Shown here: one piece after another, positions 12,430-22,552 of the stretch | How positions within the stretch are numbered: the first letter of the stretch is position 1 | How the letters are laid out: each line of letters opens with the position of its first letter | Assembly: GCA_025504975.1 (NCBI GenBank) | Contig: JANUWI010000016.1 | Span: 372,001 to 436,000 of the forward strand | Direction: 5' to 3' | DNA from: Plenodomus lindquistii | Taxonomy: Eukaryota > Ascomycota > Dothideomycetes > Pleosporales > Leptosphaeriaceae | Length of the DNA: 64,000 nt | The notes under the pieces: model-generated | What the model was told of the DNA's origin: nothing | Database searches by the model: none | What the model saw: the letters and a program-made list of their open reading frames with translations, nothing else | Program-made: the position numbers and the translations under genes

Positions 12430-13762
12430 TCAAGCGTACCTGCCCATAGCACCCAAATGGTACGACCTGGTAATCGGAACCGTAAAGTGCTCGCCAGTCT
12501 TCATATCGTACTTGATGTTGTTCTTGGGCGGGTTCTCGAGGTACGCCTTGGCCTGTAGGTAGGTGAACATGACTTTGCCGCCTCCGATGTGGCTCCTGTG
12601 CTTCTCCGACCAATACTCTTTCCGTTGCTTGCGGCTGGGCTTTTTCTCGCCGTTGCTGGACTCTGCTTTTACGCGCTCGTGCCCCAGTCCCCTGCCCACC
12701 GCGGGGTTGCGCGGCTTCCTTGCGTTCCTGTCTGGGGTTGGCGAGTATCTCTCTGAGTCGCTGCAGTCAGACCATATGTCGGGGTACTCGAGGAATGATC
12801 GCTGTTAAGGGTCAGCGTGGTTCACTGGAGAAAAAGGTGCAAACACTGACGCGATTCTTCAAGGAGGATGGTTGCTTCCCGTGGCGGCTACTCGTGTAGT
12901 GATCGTCCTCATCGTAATCGTCCTCATCCTGGGTCAAGTCGACAAATTTCCTCTTTTTGCTCGATGCGTGGAGTTCGGCGACTCTATCGACGTCCTCATC
13001 GCCGGTGAGATCGATAGCAAAGGCACGATTACTACCATCCTTCACAGGAGTACCCTTTGCGACACCTTGCTGTAAGTTCTGCATGACCGATGCCGTCCAT
13101 TTCTCAAGTGACGCCTTGTCCGCACCTTTGCAGATCTCTCGGATGTACGCGCCCACACAATTCGAGTCGAGGGCGGGCAACTCAGCGTTGCGAACCAGCT
13201 TTGTGAGTGTAGGAACGATGTCTCTCGGCCATCCTGGAAGGACACGCTCGGTATCTTTGTTGATGAATTTGGCGACGGTGTCTTCTGCTTTGACTTGGCT
13301 CATGATCTTGCGTACCCACAGCGTCATCTGATCAGTTGTAGCTGCATGGCAGGTCGCACTATTATTGAGAAGGAACGACCTGATATCCCAGTACCCATGC
13401 GAAGCCAGGCCAGCATTACGAACGAGTCCGACAAGTTCTGACACAATCTCGTCTTCATTCTGCGATTTTCCCTGAGCATCGTCTTTCGCGACTCCCACTT
13501 TCGTATCGCTGGACTTCGAAGCTGGTGCTGAAGCAGGCGCATGAGCAGTAGGGATCTTTGGGCGGATAGCTAGGGCGGCAATGACAGGCTGGAAATCCAA
13601 CCGCTTGTTGAAGTCCTCCATCTCTTGCTCAGAACAGTCAACATTGAACGGCGCCCGTTTGTCAGCGCGCGCAACTTTTGCAGCCTCCGCAGGTCCATCC
13701 TTCTTGCCTGGCCGCTGTGTCGACCCATCGATGGAGATCTCTCTACTAGAGCGAGTCCGCAT
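12430..13762 (-). CDS. Unknown nuclear-type protein with two SUMO-interaction-like motifs and an internal duplication
   Basis: 427 residues. Exon 1 is 13762-12851 and exon 2 is 12801-12430, with a 49-bp intron; splicing extends the reading frame through SFLEYPDIWSD to the stop. Start chosen as the first true ATG (MRTRSSREISIDG). Residues 250-257 (IDLTGDED) and 274-281 (VDLTQDED) are hydrophobic cores followed by acidic runs, the form of SUMO-interacting motifs, and KKRKF between them could be a nuclear signal. Two helical segments, about residues 108-157 and 185-233, share LVRNA(G/E)L and similar downstream spacing, suggesting a duplicated domain. The C-terminus is basic and well ordered (GGGKVMFTYLQAKAYL). 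I do not recognise the family; a SUMO-linked nuclear role is inference. Confidence 0.8.
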
Positions 13763-14116
13763 CGTGAAACCACACAATATCCTATGAAATATGAAGTACG
13801 CGGGGACGGGGATGTCGTATGGAAAGTCGCAGCGGCAACTGCGACTCTCCGCGACCGTGTAAGTACCTTTGGAGCAAGATTTGTGACTCGCGTGTCACAC
13901 ACCACGAACTTGATATTTTGTCTCGAGAGGGTTTGTGCGGGTTGAGATCGTGGAGTATGAGGTGGGTGACAACGAGTATTTGCACGCTTTGGCCACCAAC
14001 AAACGACGAAGTAGGCAGGCGCGACCTTGACGAACGCGGCGCCAAAACCATAGTGGCGGTCTCGGTGAACGTGAATTTTTTGCATCCCAAAGTATGTGTG
14101 AACATGGCCAAATGCT
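13763..14116. other. Short intergenic region
   Basis: 354 bp between two tandem minus-strand genes; it should hold the promoter of the gene starting at 13762. Nothing else seen. Confidence 0.5.
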
Positions 14117-15244
14117 TCATACGACCCTGCTTTGTCGGCCAGTCTTTTGGTTGAAGTCGAGCAAAGCTGCCTTGAACCCAGGCCATTTCTCGACTACCTT
14201 GGGCATGCCTTCTATTGTGCGTAGGTAGTTCTCAGGAACCTCGACCAGCCTCTTCCCCTTGTGCGGCCCCTTTCGGAATGCCCATGTCTCTGACGGACCT
14301 TTGGCTTTTTTGCGCTTCGGTGCCACTGGCAGTAGAGGTCTCGCTTGCGACTGAGGTTGTGCTTGGGGCTGTGACGTGGGTTTTGCTCTCAGTGCCCTTC
14401 GCGATGGCGGCGCAGATGCAGCAGTGCGTGCTTGCCCCGGCCTGTAATAATCGAATGCCTCTCGTAGACCAGGATGCTTAGGCTCGTATACATCCAGCTG
14501 TCCACCAATCGTGCGTAGGTAGTTTTCAGGTACTTCCTCGAACCGGACCCCAGAGTATTTGCCAAAGTCGAATGTGTAGTCCTTTCCGAGTCCCTCTTGA
14601 GTTTCATTAGGTGTACCATGGCTGGTTGCGCTGCTGCTCACACTCGGTTGTCGCGAAGTCAACGAGGGCGCATGCGATGGATACGAGACCGAGTCTGGAG
14701 ATGCGAGCTCTTGGATTCCAAATCGCACAGCCGTCATATTCGGTAGAGGGAAGCCAGCCAGCCGTATCTCCTTGTAAATAGCCACGGCGCGCGGTATATC
14801 AAACATGACTTCTGCTCTTGCAAGTCTAATCTTGTTTCTTGACGGCTGGCTGACCTCGACATTGATCATCATATCCTGCGCCTCGTACATGTCCAAGTCG
14901 TCAACATCAATGTCGTCGCTGTCCATGTCGCTGTCGTCCGTAACCTCGCCATCTTCGAGCCCCGAGCCTTCCAGCGAAATAGGGTCATTCCTGCTGCCCG
15001 CGCCATTCAGCATGTGGAAGTTGTTGCCGCTGCCCGAGAAGGATGTGAAATCTTGCTCCATATTATCCCCGCTTGTCTGGTTCTTCTGCGAAAATCGGCC
15101 GCCCGCGTAGGCGCCTCCGCGACCGCGTCGTGCGTTGTGGATAGCCTTTTGGCGCTTTTTGTGTCGTATGGGAGGGGGGCCCGCTGGCTTTGCCTTTTGG
15201 TTTGCCGCGGCGCTGGCGCGCCTTTTCTGACACGGGCGCGGCAT
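14117..15244 (-). CDS. Protein with two ExoX-C-like repeats and an acidic centre
   Basis: 375 residues, single exon; ATG at 15244 (MPRPCQKRR) is the only in-frame ATG before the domains. The basic N-terminus (KKRQK, RRGRGG) resembles a nuclear signal. Residues about 90-120 are strongly acidic (DDSDMDSDDIDVDDLD). Two homologous segments, about 223-270 and 321-368, share the core FxxGxxxGxRxxEVPENYLRTI. That core resembles the small C-terminal module of exonuclease X and the related DUF3820-type families (FGKykGkxxxxVPxxYL). No exonuclease catalytic domain is present, so these are probably binding modules rather than an enzyme. The linker between them is Pro/Gln-rich (SQPQAQPQSQARP). Function unknown. 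Confidence 0.85.
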   Translation of the reverse strand: MPRPCQKRRASAAANQKAKPAGPPPIRHKKRQKAIHNARRGRGGAYAGGRFSQKNQTSGDNMEQDFTSFSGSGNNFHMLNGAGSRNDPISLEGSGLEDGEVTDDSDMDSDDIDVDDLDMYEAQDMMINVEVSQPSRNKIRLARAEVMFDIPRAVAIYKEIRLAGFPLPNMTAVRFGIQELASPDSVSYPSHAPSLTSRQPSVSSSATSHGTPNETQEGLGKDYTFDFGKYSGVRFEEVPENYLRTIGGQLDVYEPKHPGLREAFDYYRPGQARTAASAPPSRRALRAKPTSQPQAQPQSQARPLLPVAPKRKKAKGPSETWAFRKGPHKGKRLVEVPENYLRTIEGMPKVVEKWPGFKAALLDFNQKTGRQSRVV

Positions 15245-15664
15245 GTCGCAAGGGAGGCTCGTGTTCGAGGTTGTGAGTGAGTGGTAAGGAACGAAGACTG
15301 GATAAATTATGGGGTTTGCGGAATGACGGGCCTGCGCACGAACCACCACCTCGCCTTATCATTCATGCGAGGCGCTCAACTCACCCGCACCTCCTCACCA
15401 CATCGCAACATTACAGACGAATGAGAGTATGCACGGAACTTACAGGTGAGAGTGAAGCGCTGGTGCTTGCGCCGAATGTTCTATGTGATCAGATTTAGAG
15501 TGCCTCCATCAGCCATCCCCTCTGTGACACCATCTACGCAAAAACCCAGCTCACTGGCACCGGAATGCACCTCCATGCTCCCTTTATTGGTCACAAGTCT
15601 TCCAATGTAAACATTTCTATCAAGTCTCGAATATGCATCACACCGAACCCCCCATCATCATCCT
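15245..15664. other. Short intergenic region
   Basis: 420 bp between tandem minus-strand genes, with a C/T-rich tract near 15655-15710 just downstream of the DAK stop. No gene seen. Confidence 0.5.
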
Positions 15665-17551
15665 TCACCCACTTAGCCCCCTCTCTAACCCCCTCAACCA
15701 CACCCCCACCGCATACGCTCCCGGATCCGGTATCCTACTCCTCTTCCCCCCATCATCCCCTACATACGTCGCCCTCCCAAACTTGGCCTTCATACCCTTT
15801 GTCTCATCCGCCTTCTTCTCTGCCACGTCCACGCTCTTCCCAAAGTCTTTGCTTTCAGCCAGCGTCGCGATAAACGGTATCAGAACATCCATGACCGTTC
15901 TGTCGCCCTCGCGTGCAGACGTATAATTCTTTAAATTCTCGAGCGCAGTCGTGGCGGCGCGGGCAATGGTTGTCATGTCAAGGGGTGCGTTGTGTTGCAG
16001 TGTTTCAACGGAGAGTGCGTTGGTGAAGGCGGTGACGAGGATGGAGAGGATGGCGCCGAGGGAACCGCCTACGTCTTCGACGTTTTCGCCTATGCTTTCG
16101 AGGAGCGCGAGGATGGGTGGTGGTTTGGATTCTACGGCGGAGATGTTGGCGAGGATGGATTTGCATACTCCTGCCACTGCTTCGCCGCAGTCACCGTCGC
16201 CCATTTGGAGGTCGTATTGGGTGATTTTGGGCTCGGCTTCTAGACCGGCGTTGCATGCTTTTCGGAGGGCTGGGATCAAAGATGGTGGTGTTTCGGGGCC
16301 CTTGTGTAGTGCAGACTTGTCTTCTGCTGCGGCGTTGGCCTTGTTACGGAGGTCTTCGGTCTCTTTGCTGACTGTGATGGGGCGGTATCCGTTCTTTGGC
16401 CATGCGGGCGCGTTGGTGGGTGCGTCGAGGAGTTCGATGACTTCTTCGTCCTTTAGATCCATTGCTTTTGCCATACCAGACATGTTGCCTAGGGTGATGC
16501 TGAAGCCTTGTCCATTCAGTGATGTCTCCAGGATTCCGGCATATATCCGCACTGGTACAATGTCCCAGTCGCGCTTCAATACTTGTAGGGCGAGGTTGAC
16601 CATCGCGTCTAGCTCAAGGTTTGAGATACCACCGAAGTTATTCACTAGCATGACGATGTTGTCTTTTGAAGAGAAAGGCACGAATGCGCGATCTGAATCA
16701 TTGGGATCGAGAAGAAACCTAAGCATCTCCTTGATGATGTCTTCTGGGCTAGGCATCGGCGTTATTGTTCGTAGACCCTAGATTCAATAGTCAGTCACAT
16801 CGCGGTAGGCCAAAGCGGTATCAGCCCTTACAGGCTCGTTGTGAATACCCATGCCCAGAACACACGAATCATCTGGAACCGATTCAAATACCTCTCGTCC
16901 AGGCACGTGGCAATGGTCCAGACTTGTACCGATCGTTACCAATTGCGAGTTCCCAAGTTCTCCAATCTTCCTACACTTCTCAAACGCCCAGCCTTTCTGT
17001 GATGCAGCACCAATGAGCTTGATGACTGCGATCTGTCAGCGCCTATGCCTCAATTTCTCATCAGCAAGGCACATCTTACCCAGCAAATTACCGGCCAACC
17101 CTCTCCTCCCAACCTTTTCACTCTTCTCCCTTCCCAATGCTGCATCCTCGGCCATACACACAACATCGACCTTGTATCCCAACGCCTGCCCCTTTTCTCG
17201 TGCAAGACCAAAATGCAGCATATCGCCCGTGTAGTTTGTAATGCACAGTATGACCCCCTCATTGCTGGGTACATTCCTAATGCCCGCCATGATTTGTTTC
17301 GTGCTAGGCGAAGCAAAGATATCACCACATACGGCTGCAGTCAACATGCCGTCTCCAACAAAGCCGGACCATGCGGGCTCGTGACCTGAGCCTCCTCCTG
17401 AGATGACGGTGACTTGGTTCGGTGGGTGCGAGAGGTTGTAAACTACACGATTCGGTTCGTCGAGGCCCATATGCGCGTTACGTGTGCAGACAGATTGTAG
17501 CATGTGGACTACTACCCCCTCTGGGTTGGGGAAGAAGTGTTTGCGAGACAT
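15665..17551 (-). CDS. DAK1: Dihydroxyacetone kinase (ATP-dependent, Dak1/Dak2 fusion)
   Basis: Phosphorylates dihydroxyacetone to DHAP in the cytosol, detoxifying it and feeding glycerol into glycolysis. 592 residues, the normal fungal length. Exons on the minus strand: 17551-17080, 17025-16832, 16777-15665. The DhaK part has GGGSGHEPAWSGFVG near the substrate pocket. His219, in GMGIHNEPG, matches the His that binds the substrate carbonyl covalently, and it sits right at the exon 2/3 junction. The DhaL part carries the ATP-Mg motif MGDGDCG and the later GDRTMDVL-like block (EGDRTVMDVLIP). All hallmark residues are present. Paralogues of this kinase are common in fungi, so the symbol is by similarity only. 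Confidence 0.95.
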
Positions 17552-18676
17552 GGTAATGGTGGTAGAAACAAATCGGCTGACAGGCTGAAGAAGTCTTTCG
17601 CGCAACAGACTGGTACGACTTCTTTAAAGCAGTCTCTGAACGAAACTGAATTGATCTATGGAAATTCAGTCATGGTCATAATAACATAGTAGAAAGTGCA
17701 GCACAGCAGTGCACCGTCACAAATCAAGAGCATTTCATTGCCCACTTCGCGTGACAAGGACGTCTGGGAATACTCACAACTCAGCGAAATACACCGAATC
17801 AATTCAAAAGATCCCAGGACCGCGTCGTACCTTAAGTCCAGGCGGATCTCGTCCTCTTTAAAGCTCCCCGCGTTACCCCCGCAGGCCGTCCTGGACCATC
17901 ATCCTGGACCGCGAACCCCGCTCATTCTCCCCACATCCACTCATCAACCACGTCTCTGCTTCAGCCACGATACTAGCCTTGTATGATACGTGAGAACTTG
18001 GCTTGTACCGGTTACTCGAGGAAACTTCAAGCTTGGAAATACTGCTTTAAGATAAGTCGAGCTTTGGTTTGAGAGGTGTGATGCTTTGCGCCGGAATTGC
18101 CGCTTTGGGACTTCCGCTTGAGTGACGGCTAAAGCGATGGGATGCTGCTCGCATCGGTGCCGGCTCCGAACCGCTCATCGTGACTTGTTGCGATACTCCA
18201 GAGGATTGGCTGTGCTCGCGTGTAGAGAAGTTGGTTGTGTAACGTTGAATGTATGTATCTCGCTTCGGCGTAATGTCAAGAAGTATCGCCTGAGATCAAC
18301 ACAATGTGACATCGGCCTCTGATTCCAACAGCACTCGGTCTGAGCAAAATTAGCAGAAGTATAGATCTACAGATCCCTCAAAGGGGATACACAGTAGGCC
18401 GTCGACGTGGTGTGGATATATTGATATTACTATGTAAGTGATAATGGTGTCGTGACAGTGCTTTCGCTATCGACTTGCAAAACCACATCCCCCTGGGATA
18501 CCATATCATGATTCGTTCCTGGTACTCCAATATTTACAAACGTGTTACCAGAAATGACCAATGTGCTAGAGTGCAGCACTTTCATTATGCGCCAACAAGA
18601 ATGCGCCGCAAACTCCTCCCAATGCTGTGAGACTGCTCCGTAGTCTCGCGTATATTGTATGTATTATATAAGCGAA
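17552..18676. other. Gene-free interval
   Basis: 1.1 kb between the DAK start and the Chs7 stop: promoter of DAK plus the Chs7 3' UTR. Only short unconvincing ORFs. Confidence 0.5.
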
Positions 18677-19732
18677 TTAATGGCCGACAGAATAGTGCGA
18701 GTGACGACCATAAGGCTGTTGATACATGGAGGGCGCGTATTCGGATTCCTGGTAGACGGTTCCACGCTTGTCTTCCTCGGGTAGGAGCTCTTTAACTTCC
18801 CAGTTGTGCTGCTTGACACCAACCGAGAACTCCAGATCCTCGCGAGTGATGGAGTCCCAGTACTTGTACACCATCATAACTGCAAGGAGGTTGCAGATGG
18901 TCGCGAAGAAGAGGCCATCGAGGTAGTGCTTGATCTCGTCGCAGATAGTATCGCTGAAGACATAGAGGATGACCTGGCCGATGACAAAGAAGAATATGCC
19001 AAAGCCAATGTCACCCAGCGGCCAGCGGTCCTCCAGAGTGCCGACAACAAGGATGATCTGGCTGACGATGTAGACGAAAAGGAAGATGGCGTTGACGATG
19101 TATGTAACCACAAAGATTCCGATTGGGTTCTTGGGGTCCAAGCCAGCCCAGCCCTTGAAGGTCAAGAGATTGACGGCACCGCCAACTACGAACATGGCGA
19201 GGGAGGCGAGTCGTATGAGCCAGACTGATAGTGTTGTGCCATCCTCGTACAGCTGGAATCCAACGAAGCCGTTGATAAGCAGACAGGTGCACAGGGCGGA
19301 GACGAGCCCGTTTTGCGCAGCGGCGAAATATGGGTATGCGGCGGAGCCTGGTGCAGCGACACCGGCATCGAGAACGAGCGATATGACGGTCAAGAGCAGG
19401 TAGATGTAGAAGAAGGACGTGATCTCTTTGCGCCCTGGTTGTTGGTGTTAGCATGCACGAACAAAGCGTGGGGGCCGCAGGGCTGCGACCAACGTACCGA
19501 CAGCAGTGAACTTGGAGCGCACGTGAATAATCATAATGACCGTCATGACCAGGGCGAGAATGTGCATGAAGTCATTCGCCACCTGGAAGATGAGGGTATT
19601 GGCGACCTCGATTGTCCTGGCATAGCAGTTTGTCTGGATGCCAGGGCCGTCATTGATGGACTGGTGTCCCACAAGGGCGCACAGTGGTATCGACGCCTTT
19701 GTGCATATCGTCGAAAAGTCGCCGAAGCCCAT
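18677..19732 (-). CDS. CHS7: Chitin synthase export chaperone Chs7
   Basis: ER membrane chaperone needed for class IV (Chs3-type) chitin synthase to leave the ER. 330 residues, typical for Chs7, from exons 19732-19498 and 19434-18677 (63-bp intron). The start MGFGDFSTICTKASIPLCALVG is the family signature. The N-terminal part has Cys/Pro-rich luminal sequence and is followed by about seven hydrophobic segments, among them FVVGGAVNLLTF, FVVTYIVNAIFLFVYIV and FGIFFFVIGQVILYVF. A charged cytosolic tail ends in QQPYGRHSHYSVGH. No break or missing block. Its presence fits an actively chitin-remodelling hyphal fungus. Confidence 0.96.
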
Positions 19733-20304
19733 TTCGCCGACGGAGGGTGAAGGGAGTCGACCGGGGTCACTGCGGATAGGAGGATGTGTCGCCGGAAGAC
19801 GCACGCGCAGCAGGAAGCGGGTCTGGTGCTGTGCTGACGGTGAAAGACGATGCGCGACGGATAGCGAGAGAATGCACGCAGGCACACGGTAGTAGGTACA
19901 CGGTACACGGCAACGAGGGAAGGCGCGGTGGGGTTGCGACGTGGGTCTGACCGGGTCGCTGTGGAGGCGGTTGTTAGGGGTGAATGTTCGATTACCTGGG
20001 GCAACGCCAAGTCGCGCTTGTAAAGTCTATTTTGGGACGTCCCTGCATCCCATCACCACATTGCAACACCATCATCACCTAACCGTGTATACTTTTTACA
20101 GCGAGGATCCAACGACGACTTTGATTGACATTGATGCAGTCGTGATATCTAATCGTGGGCCATTCACTCAGATGCTCTCGATCACATGGCCGGATCAGTT
20201 GGCTCGATCTCTTTGTTGCCTGCTATATCTCCCGCTCGGCAGCTCAAAATGACAATCTCTACCTCTAGGATTACTGTGTCCAGATTTGTTTGTCGCAGCT
20301 CGTT
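19733..20304. other. Divergent intergenic region
   Basis: 572 bp between the divergent CHS7 and 20305 genes, so it should hold both promoters. No other feature seen. Confidence 0.45.
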
Positions 20305-20874
20305 ATGGATGACCCCTTTGATGGCATGTACCTAGATGATTCCCCAACAACACAGCAAGACTCGCAGTCAAGGTCAGATAAGTTGCATGCAGACGTCAAC
20401 TGGGCCGAAATGTACATGCGTTTCTACCATGCTTCTCCACAACAGAAATGGCACGCAGATCATCTCGAGGATTGTCTGCCACCGCTCATTGATGATCCAG
20501 CTCCAGGCATGTTGCCTTTCATTGCTCGCAAGTGCACACCGTTGATGAGTGGTCAAAGGTATATCTTCTGACTACTAGAAGTTGGCTTGTCGGTGATGAC
20601 TGAACTCAAAGTCGCTACCGGAGAAATCAGAGATTACCAGGCGGATCAGACCTCAAGACTTGAGTTGATTAGAGGCTTTCTGGCGCCCATGGATGTCATG
20701 CGACAGGAGCTTCGTACGCAGAGCGCAGCCCTGATGTTGCGAGGCGAGGTGGGCGTCATGCAAATCATTGTCGACGGATTCGCGAGGAAGACAGATGGTG
20801 AGGCGTTCTGGTCCTTAGTGGAGAAATTGCTTCAGCTCTCAGAGAGGTTCAGGAAGATGATGCACCTACAGTAA
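20305..20874 (+). CDS. Small hypothetical protein, coiled-coil-like C-terminus
   Basis: Predicted 165 residues from exons 20305-20558 and 20631-20874. The 72-bp intron (GTATAT...AATCAG) removes an in-frame TGA and keeps the frame, which is the main support for one gene rather than two ORFs. The N-terminus is acidic (MDDPFDGMYLDDSP) and contains WAEMYMRFYHASPQQKW. The C-terminal half is charged and helical (RQELRTQSAALMLRGEV, EKLLQLSERFRKMMH). No family recognised; possibly a lineage-specific gene. Exon 2 could instead begin earlier. Confidence 0.5.
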
Positions 20875-21421
20875 GACAGCCTCGTTTGAATAATACTTGG
20901 AAAGCGCTGTAAGATCAGCACACGGTAATGAAATCAGCATTATATATGCCGTTCCATAGCTTAACGACTCACGATTATGCTGCCTGGTGAAGTCGAAGTG
21001 AATTTGCATTAGGGCATAGTGTCCATCACGCTGCAAGGCTTTGGCATGAGGAAGGTATCGAAGTATAGTGGGCTCCTTGATGCATGATTTTTCACACACA
21101 TCTATTTCAGATCCATGTGATGATGTGGACAAATTAATTACGGTGGCCACGAAACGCCGTGCTGACGCGCAGGTTCCGTTTGTCGTCGAGGTTTGACTTT
21201 CGCAAGAGGTTGCAACAGGCTCTGTCAGCTGATCACTCGAAGTGAATGAGCTCTGAGGTCACGCTGCCCGCACGGCGACCGCCTAAGTCCCGTAACCATG
21301 CTGCGTGTTCATATAAGCGTAATCAAGCCTCGCAGGTATGTATTGCAATAGTCGTGGAAACAATCTTCAATTGTTAACTATCAAACCTACACCCTCTACT
21401 GACAGCATCCTCACACGTAAA
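20875..21421. other. Intergenic region with TATA-like element
   Basis: About 550 bp upstream of the gene at 21422. atataag at 21311-21317 is a plausible TATA box about 105 bp before the ATG. Nothing else recognised. Confidence 0.4.
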
Positions 21422-22228
21422 ATGTCCCGGACACCACGCCAGAAGACCCACCAACACCCCAACGAGGATCCAAACTCGGCCTACTCCATCCTCCAAGATC
21501 TAAGAGAACACAACACGCCAGTCACACCAACCCAGGTCGGGGCGCGTCCAAATGCACATTCCACTCCCTCCTTTCGCACACTCATCACAACCTCCACCGG
21601 CATCCCCCATGCCCCTGCAGGCCAACTACCTCACCCGCGCCCCCTCCCAAGTCCACAAAACCCCGCCTATCCACCCGCGAACTACTACAGCACACTAACC
21701 CAACAACAAATCCTAACCCCCGACTCCATCACCACAGAAGCGCTGCAAAACCGTCTCGCACACCTCATACGAACCCAACTCCCCCGTTTCCAACCCGACG
21801 CCATCGTCAAAGTCGCCAGTGAGCCTGTCCCCCCTACCACACATTCCACCACCCCTCTAACACCACCCCCAGACCGCCTCACCCAAACCGTAATCTCAAC
21901 CGGCAAAGCAGGAAAGCTAGGTCCACACGGTCTCTGTCAACTCTCCAACATCTTCACGTGCATAGCCCACGAGGGGCCAAAACACAAAATGTGCATTGCT
22001 GTTGCTGCACCTGGCGCTGGACACGTGAAGTTATTGTTGGTGGGCGACTTGTGTGAGAAGGACGGTTTGGATCCGCTGGTTGATGAGGGCATGATGGATT
22101 TGTGTCGGAGGGGGTTTGGCAATGTGGTCTTGGGGATGTACAAGTCGTTGTTGCCGGTGAAGTCGACACCGCCTGCACCGCCGACACCACCGACACCACC
22201 GACGCCACAGGTTTTAAGGTGGATGTAG
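21422..22228 (+). CDS. Hypothetical protein with Pro-rich N-terminus and compact C-terminal domain
   Basis: 250 residues if a 54-bp intron (21819-21872: GTGAGC, CTAAC branch, CCCAG) is spliced out. That intron is a multiple of three without stops, so the unspliced form would add 18 residues. Start taken as MSRTPRQK; another in-frame ATG lies at 21338. The first half is Pro/Thr/His-rich and probably disordered. The second half looks folded (GKLGPHGLCQLSNIFTC, KMCIAVAAPGAGHVKLLLVG, DLCRRGFGNVVLGMYKSLL). The C-terminus has a PPT repeat. No family recognised. Confidence 0.65.
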   Translation: MSRTPRQKTHQHPNEDPNSAYSILQDLREHNTPVTPTQVGARPNAHSTPSFRTLITTSTGIPHAPAGQLPHPRPLPSPQNPAYPPANYYSTLTQQQILTPDSITTEALQNRLAHLIRTQLPRFQPDAIVKVASEPVPPTTHSTTPLTPPPDRLTQTVISTGKAGKLGPHGLCQLSNIFTCIAHEGPKHKMCIAVAAPGAGHVKLLLVGDLCEKDGLDPLVDEGMMDLCRRGFGNVVLGMYKSLLPVKSTPPAPPTPPTPPTPQVLRWM

Positions 22229-22552
22229 GTGGCCTGGCTGAAGTTTCAGAGAGTTTTGAGATGGGTGGTGCAAGTGGCGTCGGAGTGAGATGGATATTTG
22301 GTGCTTTCTAAGAGTTGAGCTGGATTGTCTGGAATTGGGAAGTTGAAGCAAGGTGTATCTCTTTTTTGCAAAGAAGGTTGGAGTCTACATGGAACATCAG
22401 TGCTCGCCTGATTTTGTGGCAAAGCACGGCGGTATAAGTTAAAGTACACTTTCAGCACTTGGAAAGAACCTAAGAAGCTATGGGTATAGCCTTACTATGG
22501 TGTACTGATGCTTCACACGCGCTAGGAACCTGTTCTCTATCCCTAGTAATCT
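22229..22552. other. Convergent 3' region
   Basis: 324 bp between two convergent genes, expected to contain both 3' UTRs. No gene seen. Confidence 0.5.
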
